A stretch of DNA of 64,000 nucleotides. Source: Limanda limanda. Taxonomy: Eukaryota > Chordata > Actinopteri > Pleuronectiformes > Pleuronectidae. The stretch lies in assembly GCF_963576545.1 (NCBI RefSeq), contig NC_083646.1, positions 22,262,989-22,326,988 of the forward strand. The letters run 5' to 3'. A program made the translations under genes and the position numbers. The notes beneath the pieces were generated by a model. The model did not search any database and was not told where the DNA came from. It saw only the letters and a list, made by a program, of their open reading frames with translations. This document shows, one piece after another, positions 51,808 to 62,030 of this stretch. Position 1 is the first letter of the stretch. Every line of letters begins with the position of its first letter.

Positions 51808-53291
51808 TATCATATTTATTATTTGTCAGTATTGTGGCTGGGGCAGATGTGTCTGTAAGCAGAATTCAATCCTAATCATGAAGTATATGTACTGCAATGG
51901 CTGGTCAATCGTTCAGCATTTACTATACTTAGCCACGAACGAGTTGGCCGTATAAGTAAAGTGGAACCTTTCCTCCTAAATTACAGTATATTACTGCTAT
52001 ACAATAAGTTGCAGGGACAAATTCTCTTGTATAAAGTTAGTGCTCCTCAGAGGAGTTTGAGTGACCATCAAGCATCTTTCGCAAGACCAATACTAACACA
52101 ATGATATGCAGGCAAGTTGTGCAGTGGCTGAGCTAATAGCTGACAATCCGAAACCTTTTCAAAAGGAGACTTTGTGAAGGAGCTGTGCGAACCAGACAAA
52201 GTAAAAATGTTCCAAAGTGTTTGTTTGTCTTGAAGCCAAATTAATCCATTATCAAGCCGTCTGAAGTTATTGTTAAGTGAGCATCAAACAAACTGTAAGA
52301 AGAACAAACTGCGCTCTGTAGTCTGTTTACATTTCTCCGTGACACCCCAAATCACATTTCGTAGCTCAGAGGTGTAGGTTTGTTCTGCAACTGTTGATAA
52401 CGCCACTTGGAAATTAGAACTGATACATACGAGAGGTTCTGGAAGCAGTCACAAATATAAATTGGTCTGGAAATGCCACACTAACTTCGGTCATGGGGCG
52501 AGAAACTTGCTTCAGACCAATTTATTTATTTCCCTTTATTTCTAGCAGCAGAATGAACTGTACACTTGCCACGCTCGCCACATCTCTGTAACCCTGCTCT
52601 TCACGGATGTGATGGCTGAAGTTTTATCAGATCTGTTCCCTCCGTGATCCTTTGGATTTTCTACAACAGACACAGAATTATAGTGACATGATCCTTCTCT
52701 CTCCAATGCATTATGGTACATCTGATCCTCTTACCACAAGTAACACATAGATCAATATTTGAGCAGGGTGTGCAGCAGTGTATGTGTGTTTGTGAAGCTT
52801 TCTATCTCTGTGGGGCAGCCCAATATAGTGTCAAGTCGAACGGGAGTTGGCCTTTGGGGTGGTTAGGCAGATTGGGGGGGTGCTGCTAGCCCAGGATGAT
52901 CTGACTGTCTTAACCCAGTTACAAAAATGAGGGACCAGAGTAAACAAGTTGGCTACTTATACCCAATATGTCCATTTTTAAAAATGATTTATTATTTATT
53001 TAATAATTTTCACAATTCTTGCTTATGTTTAGAGATACAACACATGTAGCATAATGTCAGAATAACTAAGTAAATAAGGTTTTTAAGGTTTTACTTTAAA
53101 GGGGTCATTTGAATGAAGAATTGCCTCCATGTCTACAAACTTCTTCGACACTTTTTGTTCTGGGTAACAAAACAATTCTGAACAACATGAACACTTTATT
53201 TTTACTTTGAAAAATAAGAAATATATTATATATATATATGATTTGGATGATTTGAATCATATCTCTTTCTCTTTCTCTCTCCTTTTTCCAG

Positions 53292-53382
53292 ACACTCCAC
53301 GCAGCAGCAGACCAACAAAGTCATCACCAGCACAAGCCAACTCATCAAACAGCTCTCAGATATAATCAGCGGCTCTTCACGG
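53292..53382 (+). CDS. tsnare1: tsnare1 coding exon 4 (helix B, residues 78-108)
   Basis: After a 16.6-kb intron, a clean acceptor (tctcctttttccag) opens the exon. Its first A completes Leu with CT from exon 3. It reads H-S-T-Q-Q-Q-T-N-K-V-I-T-S-T-S-Q-L-I-K-Q, then L-S-D-I-I-S-G-S-S-R, 91 nt, ending in phase 0. The QQ.TNK....S...KQ pattern is helix B of the Habc-like domain. The donor cgg|gtatta is weaker than average. The next intron is only 106 bp. Confidence 0.88.
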
Positions 53383-53488
53383 GTATTACAAGCTCCCAGT
53401 CCTCCCTCATTCATTGTCAGTTTGAAGAATAAACAGTGGATTGAACAACATTTGAGATAATTGAAGTTAATTCTGTTTTGTTGCACAG
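53383..53488 (+). other. tsnare1: tsnare1 intron 4 (106 bp)
   Basis: A minimal-size teleost intron (gtatta...tgcacag) between exons 4 and 5. Confidence 0.8.
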
Positions 53489-53563
53489 CAAGACCGTCTG
53501 CGCCTGACAAGACTAAAAACTGAACTCTCCGACTCTGTGCAGAGCTATGGGGATCTGCAGAAG
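53489..53563 (+). CDS. tsnare1: tsnare1 coding exon 5 (helix C, residues 109-133)
   Basis: The acceptor is gttttgttgcacag and the donor aag|gtatga. This phase 0-0 exon is exactly 75 nt and 25 codons: Q-D-R-L-R-L-T-R-L-K-T-E-L-S-D-S-V-Q-S-Y, then G-D-L-Q-K. The RL...RLK..LSD.VQ.Y...QK pattern is the third helix of the syntaxin N-terminal domain. The exon could be skipped without a frameshift. Confidence 0.88.
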
Positions 53564-53752
53564 GTATGATGTCCTCAATTGGTTTTGTAAATTCATTACT
53601 ACTAAATTCTTATTTCTGAAGGACAGATGGGGCGGGGAGAAAATAAGGCACACCTGAACACACATGGAGGCAAAGAGAAAACAAATGTGGCCTCTGCACC
53701 ATGGAAAAATTGAATCTTTTTGACCCTGCCTTTTGATCTGTTCCTCTTTCAG
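53564..53752 (+). other. tsnare1: tsnare1 intron 5 (189 bp)
   Basis: A short intron (gtatga...ctctttcag) between exons 5 and 6; nothing else seen in it. Confidence 0.8.
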
Positions 53753-53809
53753 AAAATTGCAGAACGCTCGAGGGCCTTGCTCCCTCCAACACAGAAAGAC
53801 AAGCAGAAG
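53753..53809 (+). CDS. tsnare1: tsnare1 coding exon 6 (end of helix C, residues 134-152)
   Basis: The acceptor is gttcctctttcag and the donor aag|gtgagc. This phase 0-0 exon is 57 nt: K-I-A-E-R-S-R-A-L-L-P-P-T-Q-K-D-K-Q-K. The KIAE.SRALLP stretch is the most TSNARE1-specific segment in the window and supports the family call over STX7 or STX12. Like exon 5 it is a multiple of three. Confidence 0.9.
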
Positions 53810-54052
53810 GTGAGCCGATATGAAGTTGAAAATCCATGCTTTGTTTCACTGTCATTCATAAAAGAGCAGGAGGATGAGATGGCATCTCTCAGCTCGATTG
53901 CATCGTTACAAGGGTTCCTTTGAAGCTCTGTGTAGTCACCTTCTCTCTGTTATATTACACAGACTCCATTCATCACATCCAAGCCCTTTGTACTGCTGAT
54001 ATTATTATAAATTGTTTTCATCAGAGTCTTAGAGTTTATTTTCACCGTGAAG

Positions 54053-54666
54053 TAGGGCTGGGCGATATGGAAAATAATTGTATCACAATAATCAGTTGAT
54101 ATTGATAAATATCCCGATATACATCAATTAAGCAGAAAATAACATATGGCACAGTTGTGTTCATGTACAATGTTCTTATGTACAAAAGTTTTTTCCTATG
54201 CACATATCAAATTTTGACCTGCTCGTACAATCATCCTGTGCCGCTGCAGTGTAATTATAACATTTCATACAAACCACTGCAGATAAAAGGTGTATATAAT
54301 GCACATATTTAGCTTTTTTTTTACTACAGTGTAAAGTGAGCACAGGTCAGCGGGGGAGTGAGGAGGAAGCAGAATCCGGCAGAGACTCTGACGCAGGACG
54401 ACTAGACGTTTAATGTGCGTCTGTCCTGAAGCAGCGGTGCTTATAATTATTCAGCGGAGCCCAAACATTAGCATGTTGCTACTCCTACGCTCTGGGCTGT
54501 GTGCGTCAACCTAACCTGTTGTGGGTGTAACTCTATTCCAGCCACACGATCTGTTCAACGCGGCGCTATTCTCATTATCATTTGCTGTTCGCGTTATCCG
54601 TCAAAGCATAGACGACATGAGTTATATAGCGGAAAAGTTATACCGTGATAATAATCGATATCCCTA
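54053..54666. mobile_element. hAT-like non-autonomous element (614 bp) in intron 6
   Basis: It starts tagggctgggcgatatgg and ends aatcgatatcccta, with related terminal words (taggg, gatat, attattatcac) in inverted orientation. The interior is more GC-rich than its surroundings (for example 54340-54620). The start is the known end of a hAT-type family in teleosts, by memory. No transposase frame. Confidence 0.55.
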
Positions 54667-55820
54667 CTTTGTATACCAGTGTGGGACTGATGTCTGTGCG
54701 TTTCACAAATCAAAGTCATTCATCATTAGAGACTGAATAGGAATGAACTTTGCAGTTATTTTTATAAATACTCAAACTAGATCATAAAATATTTGATCTC
54801 TTTGTAAACCAGTAATATAAAAACACATATAACACATGCTGTCTATATATGAAGAATATAGGAGAATATACTTATGGATGACATGTTTGTGTCATGTGTG
54901 TATATGTAATAAACTTACTATGATATTTCATCTACCATTGACACAGTGGCATATATTTTACTCTTTGGTAAGCAGAACTCGAGCATCAGGCCCGTCTGTA
55001 TTAACCATAGACTGCTAATAAAGGCGGAAAACTTGAACTGCACCTGGATGCTGGCTGCAGTAGCTTCTTGCCCCATGTACAGACATTGTAGAGTGGTGTC
55101 TCTGCAAGTAAGCAAACATGCATGTTTGCCAAAATGTTGAACATTTGTTTGGAGTTATTAATAGACGGTTATGAATGAAGTATTGTCGGTTGTGTCACAA
55201 AGACAAAAAAAAGGTCAGAATCCAACAATGAAACAGGAAAGTATCTCTGTATCTAACTCCACAAAAGCCTACTTAAGCAGGGCAGAGGTCTGGACCCCTT
55301 TGCTCCTGCACTGAAAATAAGTCCTTTACAGCTTTATCTGGTTGGACGGTGGCATAATGTGAAGAACCATTTTACACACAAAGAGCCTCTAAAAATCCAT
55401 CTTTTTTTTTACAGAGGAGAGAGTCATATGCATTAAGGTTTTATATCCCTCCGAAGGCATATTATCAAGGTCTTTCATTCTCCTAAGCATTAGAGGTAAA
55501 GGGTTTTGGGGCTGGCGGGCTGAAGGTTACATTATATGACCACCCTCAATGCATGGAAGCAAGTCTATTAAACGGGGAGTAGACTGTAGAAGAACTAATT
55601 GGTGAGTCTAGGCAGTAGCTGTTGGAATAGTCTGTATTTTTTATTATAAAGGAAGTGACAGGATTTTTCACATGCAGGGTGACATTTGAAATCTCATTAC
55701 ACGTGCATTTAAACATGCAGTTTGCATATCACAGCGGATGATATTGATAGTTTCCCACCCACATCTTTATATTGACGTCATCAGAGTAAACTTAAAGTTG
55801 CAACAGGAAACTCTGGAAAG

Positions 55821-55843
55821 CGTGTGTGTGTGTGTGTGTGTGT
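55821..55843. repeat. (GT)n microsatellite
   Basis: About 11 GT units in intron 6. Confidence 0.9.
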
Positions 55844-56434
55844 CTCTCCCACCGCCTGAGAACTTGTGTGTCAGAACGGCAGTCTTGAGAGTCATTCCCA
55901 ATTGTGTGATGTACTGATATATTCTGGAGCGTTGGCAGTGGGCATGTATGTGTAGGAGTGAACACGATGTTGCTGAGGAGTGGTGAGTCAGACCGTGGCC
56001 GGTAGACAGAGAACTGTGACTCAGCCTGGGTTGGTCCCTGTGCCCTGACCCCCACTGGCCCATCTACCATGAATTAGCTCTGCAGTCAGCCACGCAAAGG
56101 TAGAAGACATTAGCAATGCATTAAAATTCAACCAGACCTATTTCTGACTATATGTCTCTTCCCTTTCCTCTGCTTTTGTTTGCTCATGTAACAATATGAA
56201 TGTGCAGACTGCACTGGTTTTAATGGTTTTAATGAACTGACTCACTCTCAACCAATGTGAAATATCAATAACTGAGTCCCAAAATAAACTGTTGTATAGT
56301 TCTGTGTGTGTGTCATCGTGGCAAAATGTGGTCCCAGAGATTCCTTCTACACTGACCTGTTCACCTAACTATCCAATTAATAGCCTCCAGAATGTAATTG
56401 CACATGACATTATAGTTATTGCTGTGTATACTCA

Positions 56435-56474
56435 GCTATCGTGTGTCTGTGTGTGTGCGTGTGTGTCCCAATAG
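56435..56474 (+). promoter_or_regulatory. tsnare1: GT-rich run at the exon 7 acceptor
   Basis: gtgtgtctgtgtgtgtgcgt and further GT lie directly in front of tcccaatag. GU-rich RNA next to an acceptor is a binding context for CELF and TDP-43-type factors; any role here is inference. It replaces the usual long pyrimidine tract. Confidence 0.4.
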
Positions 56475-56630
56475 AATGTACAGACCCCATCCAGTGACCT
56501 GATGGGAGAGGGTCCAGTGTTTGGAGAAGCAGCAGGCTCTGGGGGAGGCGCTCTGGCCTTTTTGTCAGAGATCAGTGAGGAGGATGTGGAGGTGCTTCAC
56601 CAAAGAGAGGAGGCCGTGCTTCAGATTGAG
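56475..56630 (+). CDS. tsnare1: tsnare1 coding exon 7 (linker and start of SNARE motif, residues 153-204)
   Basis: The acceptor lies in a GT-rich run ending tcccaatag; the donor is gag|gtgagg. It is 156 nt and phase 0-0. The first ~30 residues form a Gly/Ser/Pro-rich linker (N-V-Q-T-P-S-S-D-L-M, then a G-S-G-G-G run). The rest, S-E-I-S-E-E-D-V-E-V-L-H-Q-R-E-E-A-V-L-Q followed by I-E, is the start of the SNARE motif (I.EED.E....REEA.LQ.E). The zero-layer Gln and everything C-terminal would be in the next exon, which I could not find before position 64000. The linker looks diverged from the acidic DDE-type linker I recall in mammals. Confidence 0.88.
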
Positions 56631-57849
56631 GTGAGGACACTGTTTGGGAATTTTTGACCATCCTCACACATTACTAGATATCACTATTATGTATAAAATG
56701 TATATTACATAATATCTGCACAGGAGAATAGTGCCTGTCTATTCCCACAGATACTCCACTCTCTCTATTAAGCAGTACCCAAGGTCATGTTATAGATAAA
56801 GGGCCAACCAACAATTCATTGTAGTGTCTACTTTCATATCCAACTCTGATGCACCAGAGGCACCAGCTTCAACTTGAGTATTTTACCAGTGCCAAGACGT
56901 AAAAACACAATGTGATTTAGGAAAACATACTTTAGGCTTAACTATCCAATATGATGCCATAACCTACATGTAAGAGAGAGTGACAGCAATTCTAGCCATT
57001 CATGGATGTGCTGTTAGAATGGGTGACGTAAGTAAAAATGTTGTATATTATTTCACCTTCTGGTCTCCTTGATGCAATTTCCAGAAAACTTCCATAACAG
57101 ACACCAGCATCAGATCACTTCAACTTTATATATGTATATTTTTATTTAAACTTCATACAACGATTTCATTTTTTTCATTAAACTCATTGATGACAAGTAG
57201 AAAAGGAGGATTTCTATAAGAGAAGCTGGAGATTGGATAAATAACACCAATTTATCTTGTTTAAACTACACGACATACAGGTACAATCAAAATGACAGAA
57301 TATTAAATTGTCTCAAGGTCTGTTCCTAACTAGGCTTTACTCAGGTGCCTTGTATAAAATAACATGGCTACAATTAATAGAATATATCTCTGTCACTACA
57401 GGGTCTATATAAATGATCCTGCAATTACACCTGTGAGATTTCTACCTTACAAAAGGTCACACTTTTAGAGTGAATATAACCTATATAATCATGCAGCTGC
57501 AGACCAGTAGCAATCCAGAGAAAATCTTAATTAGCACGAGCCATATTCAATACAAGTAAACTGAAGCGGAGCCAAGTTAGAGGTTTTAGTAGAGATAGGT
57601 TTATCTTCACTCTTATGTTACTTTTATCAGTCTACATATAATTTGTGTGACTTTCTTCTTACAAATCAACCACCTCACCATGAATTTTCCCAGAAAACCA
57701 CACAAATTTAAAAAAAATTTACTCTGACTTACTGGGCCGATTTACTGGGAATGAACCATGCAATAATATAACATCAAATTACAATGTAATTCTAAAACAA
57801 ACTAAATTAATAAATCCAAACTATAAAAGAAAGGGAAGGAACGATACAA

Positions 57850-58339
57850 CCACGTATACTTATATAGATAGTACTGCACTTCAAGTGGACAAGTGCAAGG
57901 TATGTGTAAAAGTTGTCCAGAAAGAGGGTGTAGCTCTCACCAAGCAAAGACAATCACAGAGGGCCTATGACTGAAGGGGAACTGTAAGTCTGTGCCTATG
58001 ATAGATACACTTTCATCAGTTAACACAACAAAGTATAAGCAGTAGAGGAGTCTGCCAGCACGAAATGTATAGCCCCATTTTGATGGCTTGTCCTTCATGG
58101 ACTGCTTTATGCTGATGTGTGCCTTGGAGACCATGATGCTGTGGTGTCAAATGTCTCAGAGTTTAAGTGGCCGATCTGCTGCGACCACTCTTAGGAGGTC
58201 TTGATTTCTTTTGGGCTGTGTCTCGGCTGCGGCTGTGGCTCGGGATGTTGCTAAGAGCTGGGGACAGGTCTCGATGGATGTTGCTGAAAGGTGGGGGTAG
58301 ATGTTGATGGTTAAAAGGATGGGGCGAGTGGCTCATAAC

Positions 58340-58385
<46 letters not shown>
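57850..58385 (-). pseudogene. piggyBac-type transposase relic
   Basis: On the minus strand, 57937-58134 reads H-I-S-I-K-Q-S-M-K-D-K-P-S-K-W-G-Y, matching the piggyBac core (SIKQYMKDKP.KWG.K). A frameshift follows, after which another frame gives F-V-L-A-D-S-S-T-A-Y-T. A further frame gives G-E-S-Y-T-L-F-L-D-N-F-Y-T-Y-L-A-L (57905-57950), the conserved block with the second catalytic Asp (D-N-F-Y-T). Upstream, the GAT frame gives a poly-Asp run and a Pro/Ser-rich stretch with stops, like the acidic N-terminus of such transposases joined by an internal deletion. The copy is dead. TTAA ends were not located. Confidence 0.65.
58341..58385. repeat. (ATC)15 trinucleotide repeat
   Basis: 45 bp of pure ATC. 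On the minus strand it reads as GAT (Asp) in the frame I assign to the piggyBac relic and as ATG (poly-Met) in another frame, which is an artefact. Confidence 0.95.
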
Positions 58386-60237
58386 GTTGTGGAAAGATGG
58401 AAGAAACAACAAAAAAGAACATCTAGTGTCTGCAGTGAAACTTCAGACAGAAAACAGTTCTAGTTCTAGTGGGAGCACTTACTGAAATAATTACGGGATG
58501 ATAACGTAAATAGTAATTTTACATCAAGTAACTAATGGATTAAAGAAAAACTGATATTGCTGACCTTTCCAGTTATGGATATTAAATCATTTGAATCATC
58601 ACTAATGTCCAGGACATGCACTGCAGACAAGAGGTCCTCCTCATCTAACAAAGAGTTGGCAGGGTAAACATTAGCCCAACTCCAGTACCTCCTCTGCTGC
58701 TAACCCTCCTCTGAGTTCCCACACAGGTTGTACTTCATGTGCATTATCATGATCAAGGATGCAGGACAATAGGCCACAGGGCACTGAAATATCAGCAACA
58801 ATACATCATCTTTTTCAGCAACATTTTGCAGGTTGACTAAAACTGCTATTGCTGAGGGAAAAATGGAACGCACTGTTTTTGTTCAGACTGGATGTCAAGA
58901 GTACTTTAGTTAGGACGATATGGGTTTGTTAAGTCTTAACTTCCAAGTTGGTTGTGTACAGAACATAACCACACAATGTTTGTTCGTTTGTTTGTTAAGT
59001 TAAACTTAATTTGACCCAGAGGACTGTCATAAGTTAAGAGCTTGCTGCATGCATGGGCTAAGTGACCACTCACAAGCAAGTGAGTTAATGCGAGGTAATG
59101 TTCGAGATAAATGCAAAAGTTCCACACAGCAGTGAGAGCACCCAACCACTGAAACTGTGTGATGATAAGGAACCTGAGTATTTGTGTGTGGTTTTAAAAG
59201 TTGTAGCTATTCAACCAATATGCTTGGAACTGACAGACTGAGCCAAGGTTGGGAAATCAGAAAGTATTAGGAGACATGATTAACTGACACGGGTCTTCAT
59301 TTAGATGGATTCATTCCATTCATTCCTTTTAAACAACTTTTTACTTGCACCTTATCCTTTCAGTAACAGTCAGTCCACACAAAGACAGAGCAGTTAGAGC
59401 CTTCTCCTTCCTTTTGGTCCCAGGATCTGTACCTTAGAGACAGACAACATAATTTCCTGTGTTGAACTATTACATTGTCCTCCTGTAAATGTAATATTCC
59501 ACATATGTCCTAGAAGGCAAATATTTGCCACTCACGGTTCAATTTCACCAACCATGTATTCCCAGCCAGCCTCGAAAATTCAAACCTGTTTACTGATATT
59601 CTCTCAGGGCTGCATTTACTAAGCCCCAGGCGCCTAGTTTCAAATGAGAAATTAAACATACATTTCCAAGTGTATAAGCTTTTCTATAGTCTTTACATGA
59701 AAAATAAAAAAGCCTTGGACATTTACCTTTAAAGTCAGGTATCGGAGATTTGAAAGCAGTAGAATTTACAACACATGCTCAAAGGAAAACAAACTAGGTA
59801 TTTGTTTTCTTCAAATGTTGCCTCCCAGGAGGCCGACACATGCCAAGTTAGTAACTAGAATCTCAAACAGGCTCTGTCTATGTCTACCACCTCCGAAAGC
59901 TTATTAGCGTTTTGTCATAGTTCCCCCGTGCCGCTGCAGGTTATTGAATGCTACCCAATTACTAATGTGCTTTTTTTCTTGTTTGTTTCATTACCTGGGA
60001 AAGTCTCTGGACATAACTTTTGAAGCTGGCATGAAAAAGCATATCAGTTATACACTATATATTCCTTTAAACTATCTTCGATATGGTGTAGACTTCAGAT
60101 AGATGGAATTTATTTCTGTCTTCAGAATGTCAACCTTCTTTTTACTCTATTATTGTAGTTTTCAACCAATACCATGATGTTTGTTGAATATAATTATAAA
60201 AAGGATAATAAATACTCACCCTGCATGTTAATGATAT

Positions 60238-60272
60238 ATATGTCTCTATATATATATCTATATATATATAGA
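60238..60272. repeat. (TA)n / atatct-rich simple repeat
   Basis: Low-complexity TA repeat in intron 7. Confidence 0.8.
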
Positions 60273-61875
60273 TTAATATAAATACACCCTATTGGTGGCA
60301 AAAGTGAATGCATTACTACAGTATGTGACATGATGATGTAATTTCTACCATACGACCACAAAGGATTTTCTGATCCATAAAGACCTCAAGTCATGTCTAG
60401 GTTCCTCAGTATGTGGAGATTTCTGTATTTACATTCATCTGGAATTACAACCTTACCATTGTTAAATGCTTTGTTGCGTAAACCAGTGATCAAAATATGC
60501 TGGTAAAACTTTTGAAGACATACTGTAAAACTTCCCCAGCAGTCTCAGCGGCATATGGCTGAATGAAAGCAGACAGATTCCCTGACACCTGGTGCTGCCG
60601 TCTGCTTAAAGCGACAAGCCTTCATGAAACGGTCCAGCTCTGGACTGCAGTTTGCCATCCAGCCGTTTGAAGACTAATGATTGTGTTTTAGGAGCACTTT
60701 GCTGCATAATGAAGATGTATCTCTGTGCCCAGTTGGAGCAGTGTGAACTTCATCAACCTTTCAAATCAGTTAATCCCACCGCAGGAGCTGCACCGAAGAG
60801 CGGCAAAAAGAAAGGGAGAGCATCAATCTCCCCCTGCAGAGTGACACACAGAGAAAGAGAATGACAGCTTTATTTCAGCACAGGCGCCAATAAGGCCAGT
60901 CAGATGATTGGTGTTCAGACAGAGCCGTCTGGACTGTGCTTTAGTCCTAGCAAGATACATAAATGTCATGGCCAGTGCTCAGACAGGTGCTGAGGGGCTT
61001 GACGTTGTTACTTTGGGGAGAGTGATAGTATCTGACAATGTGCTTTTTCACCTCCACCACCACTCGCCTCACCTCCATCCTTGCCATCTAAACAACCTCC
61101 TTTCATCCCTGCATAGGACTAAATCAGCAGTGTTTGCTCTGAATCCCAGCACACCTCAGTTTTCTTCACTCCTCTTCTCCCAGAGGAGCAGGAGAGCCCT
61201 CTGTCTGTCATCATTATACCCCCCCCTCTCTCTCTGAGTGGTTCTGAGGTTAATTCTACCTTCCTCAGAGACTGCATGTATGTGTGAACTCTGCCGTGGC
61301 TTCTTGGCTGCAGCTGATCTGGCGAGTTATGACTGTGAGCAGTGTTGGTCTCTGTGGGGTTTAGCTGACAAAGCCTTTACCTAGTCATGCCTTCAACACT
61401 GCTATTTTTTCCCGTAAGTCCTCAACAAAACCAGTCCCAGACCCTGTTCTCTGTCCCTTGGAAATACACTTATTTAATATACTACTATACTGATAGAGGG
61501 AATATGATAAATCAGATTCATATGATGCATTTGGTTGTTAATAAATAAAACATTACATTAAATAATGATAACAAAATTGCCAGGAGGGGGTAGGGATGAA
61601 TGGAGAGTGTACAAAGCAGGACTGTCTCTCCAGTCTCTCATCCTTGGCGATGTTTATTCAACAATGGCAGTTTCTTTCTTTTTTTAATGAACATAAAAGT
61701 TTCTTTATTAAACTAGACCTGAATAATTCCCTAACCATTACTACTAATAATGTACAATATGTAAGTAGAGTAGTAAGGGTGTAAAACTACAAACTTTAGA
61801 GATGCTGCAGTTGCTACAAATGGAAATTGTATTCAAGATCAGATATTTTGGTCCAAAACAAATGTGTTGTCTGTC

Positions 61876-62030
61876 GTTGGCTGTGGCTCAGGAGATAATG
61901 AGAGTCGTCCATTAATTTGAAGGTTTGATTCCCAGCTCGTCCAGATTTTATGCCAAGTTTCCTGTAAAGTTCTTCAAGCGCCTGTTAAGACTAGAAAAGA
62001 GCAATTTAAAATGCAATCCTTTTGATTTGC
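61876..62030 (+). mobile_element. tRNA-derived SINE (copy 3, decayed)
   Basis: The head ggctgtggctcaggagata (A box) is followed by a decayed B box ggtttgattccc (61922-61933). The tail aagactagaaaagagcaat matches the 29.5-kb copy. Same family as 29484 and 48678. Confidence 0.6.

Larger units (their letters stand above)
53810..56474 (+). other. tsnare1: tsnare1 intron 6 (2.7 kb)
   Basis: It starts gtgagc and ends cccaatag. It contains a hAT-like element (54053-54666) and a short TG array (55821-55843), and ends in a GT-rich run directly in front of exon 7. Confidence 0.75.

Noticed and set aside
58163..58384. Minus-strand frame starting with 15 Met and ending in an Arg/Ser-rich segment
   Set aside because: The Met run is the (ATC)15 array read in the wrong frame; the neighbouring piggyBac blocks favour the Asp frame, which contains stops.
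60908..61237. 109-residue + strand frame in intron 7
   Set aside because: Low-complexity Ser/Leu/His-rich translation with no known motif and no SNARE continuation.
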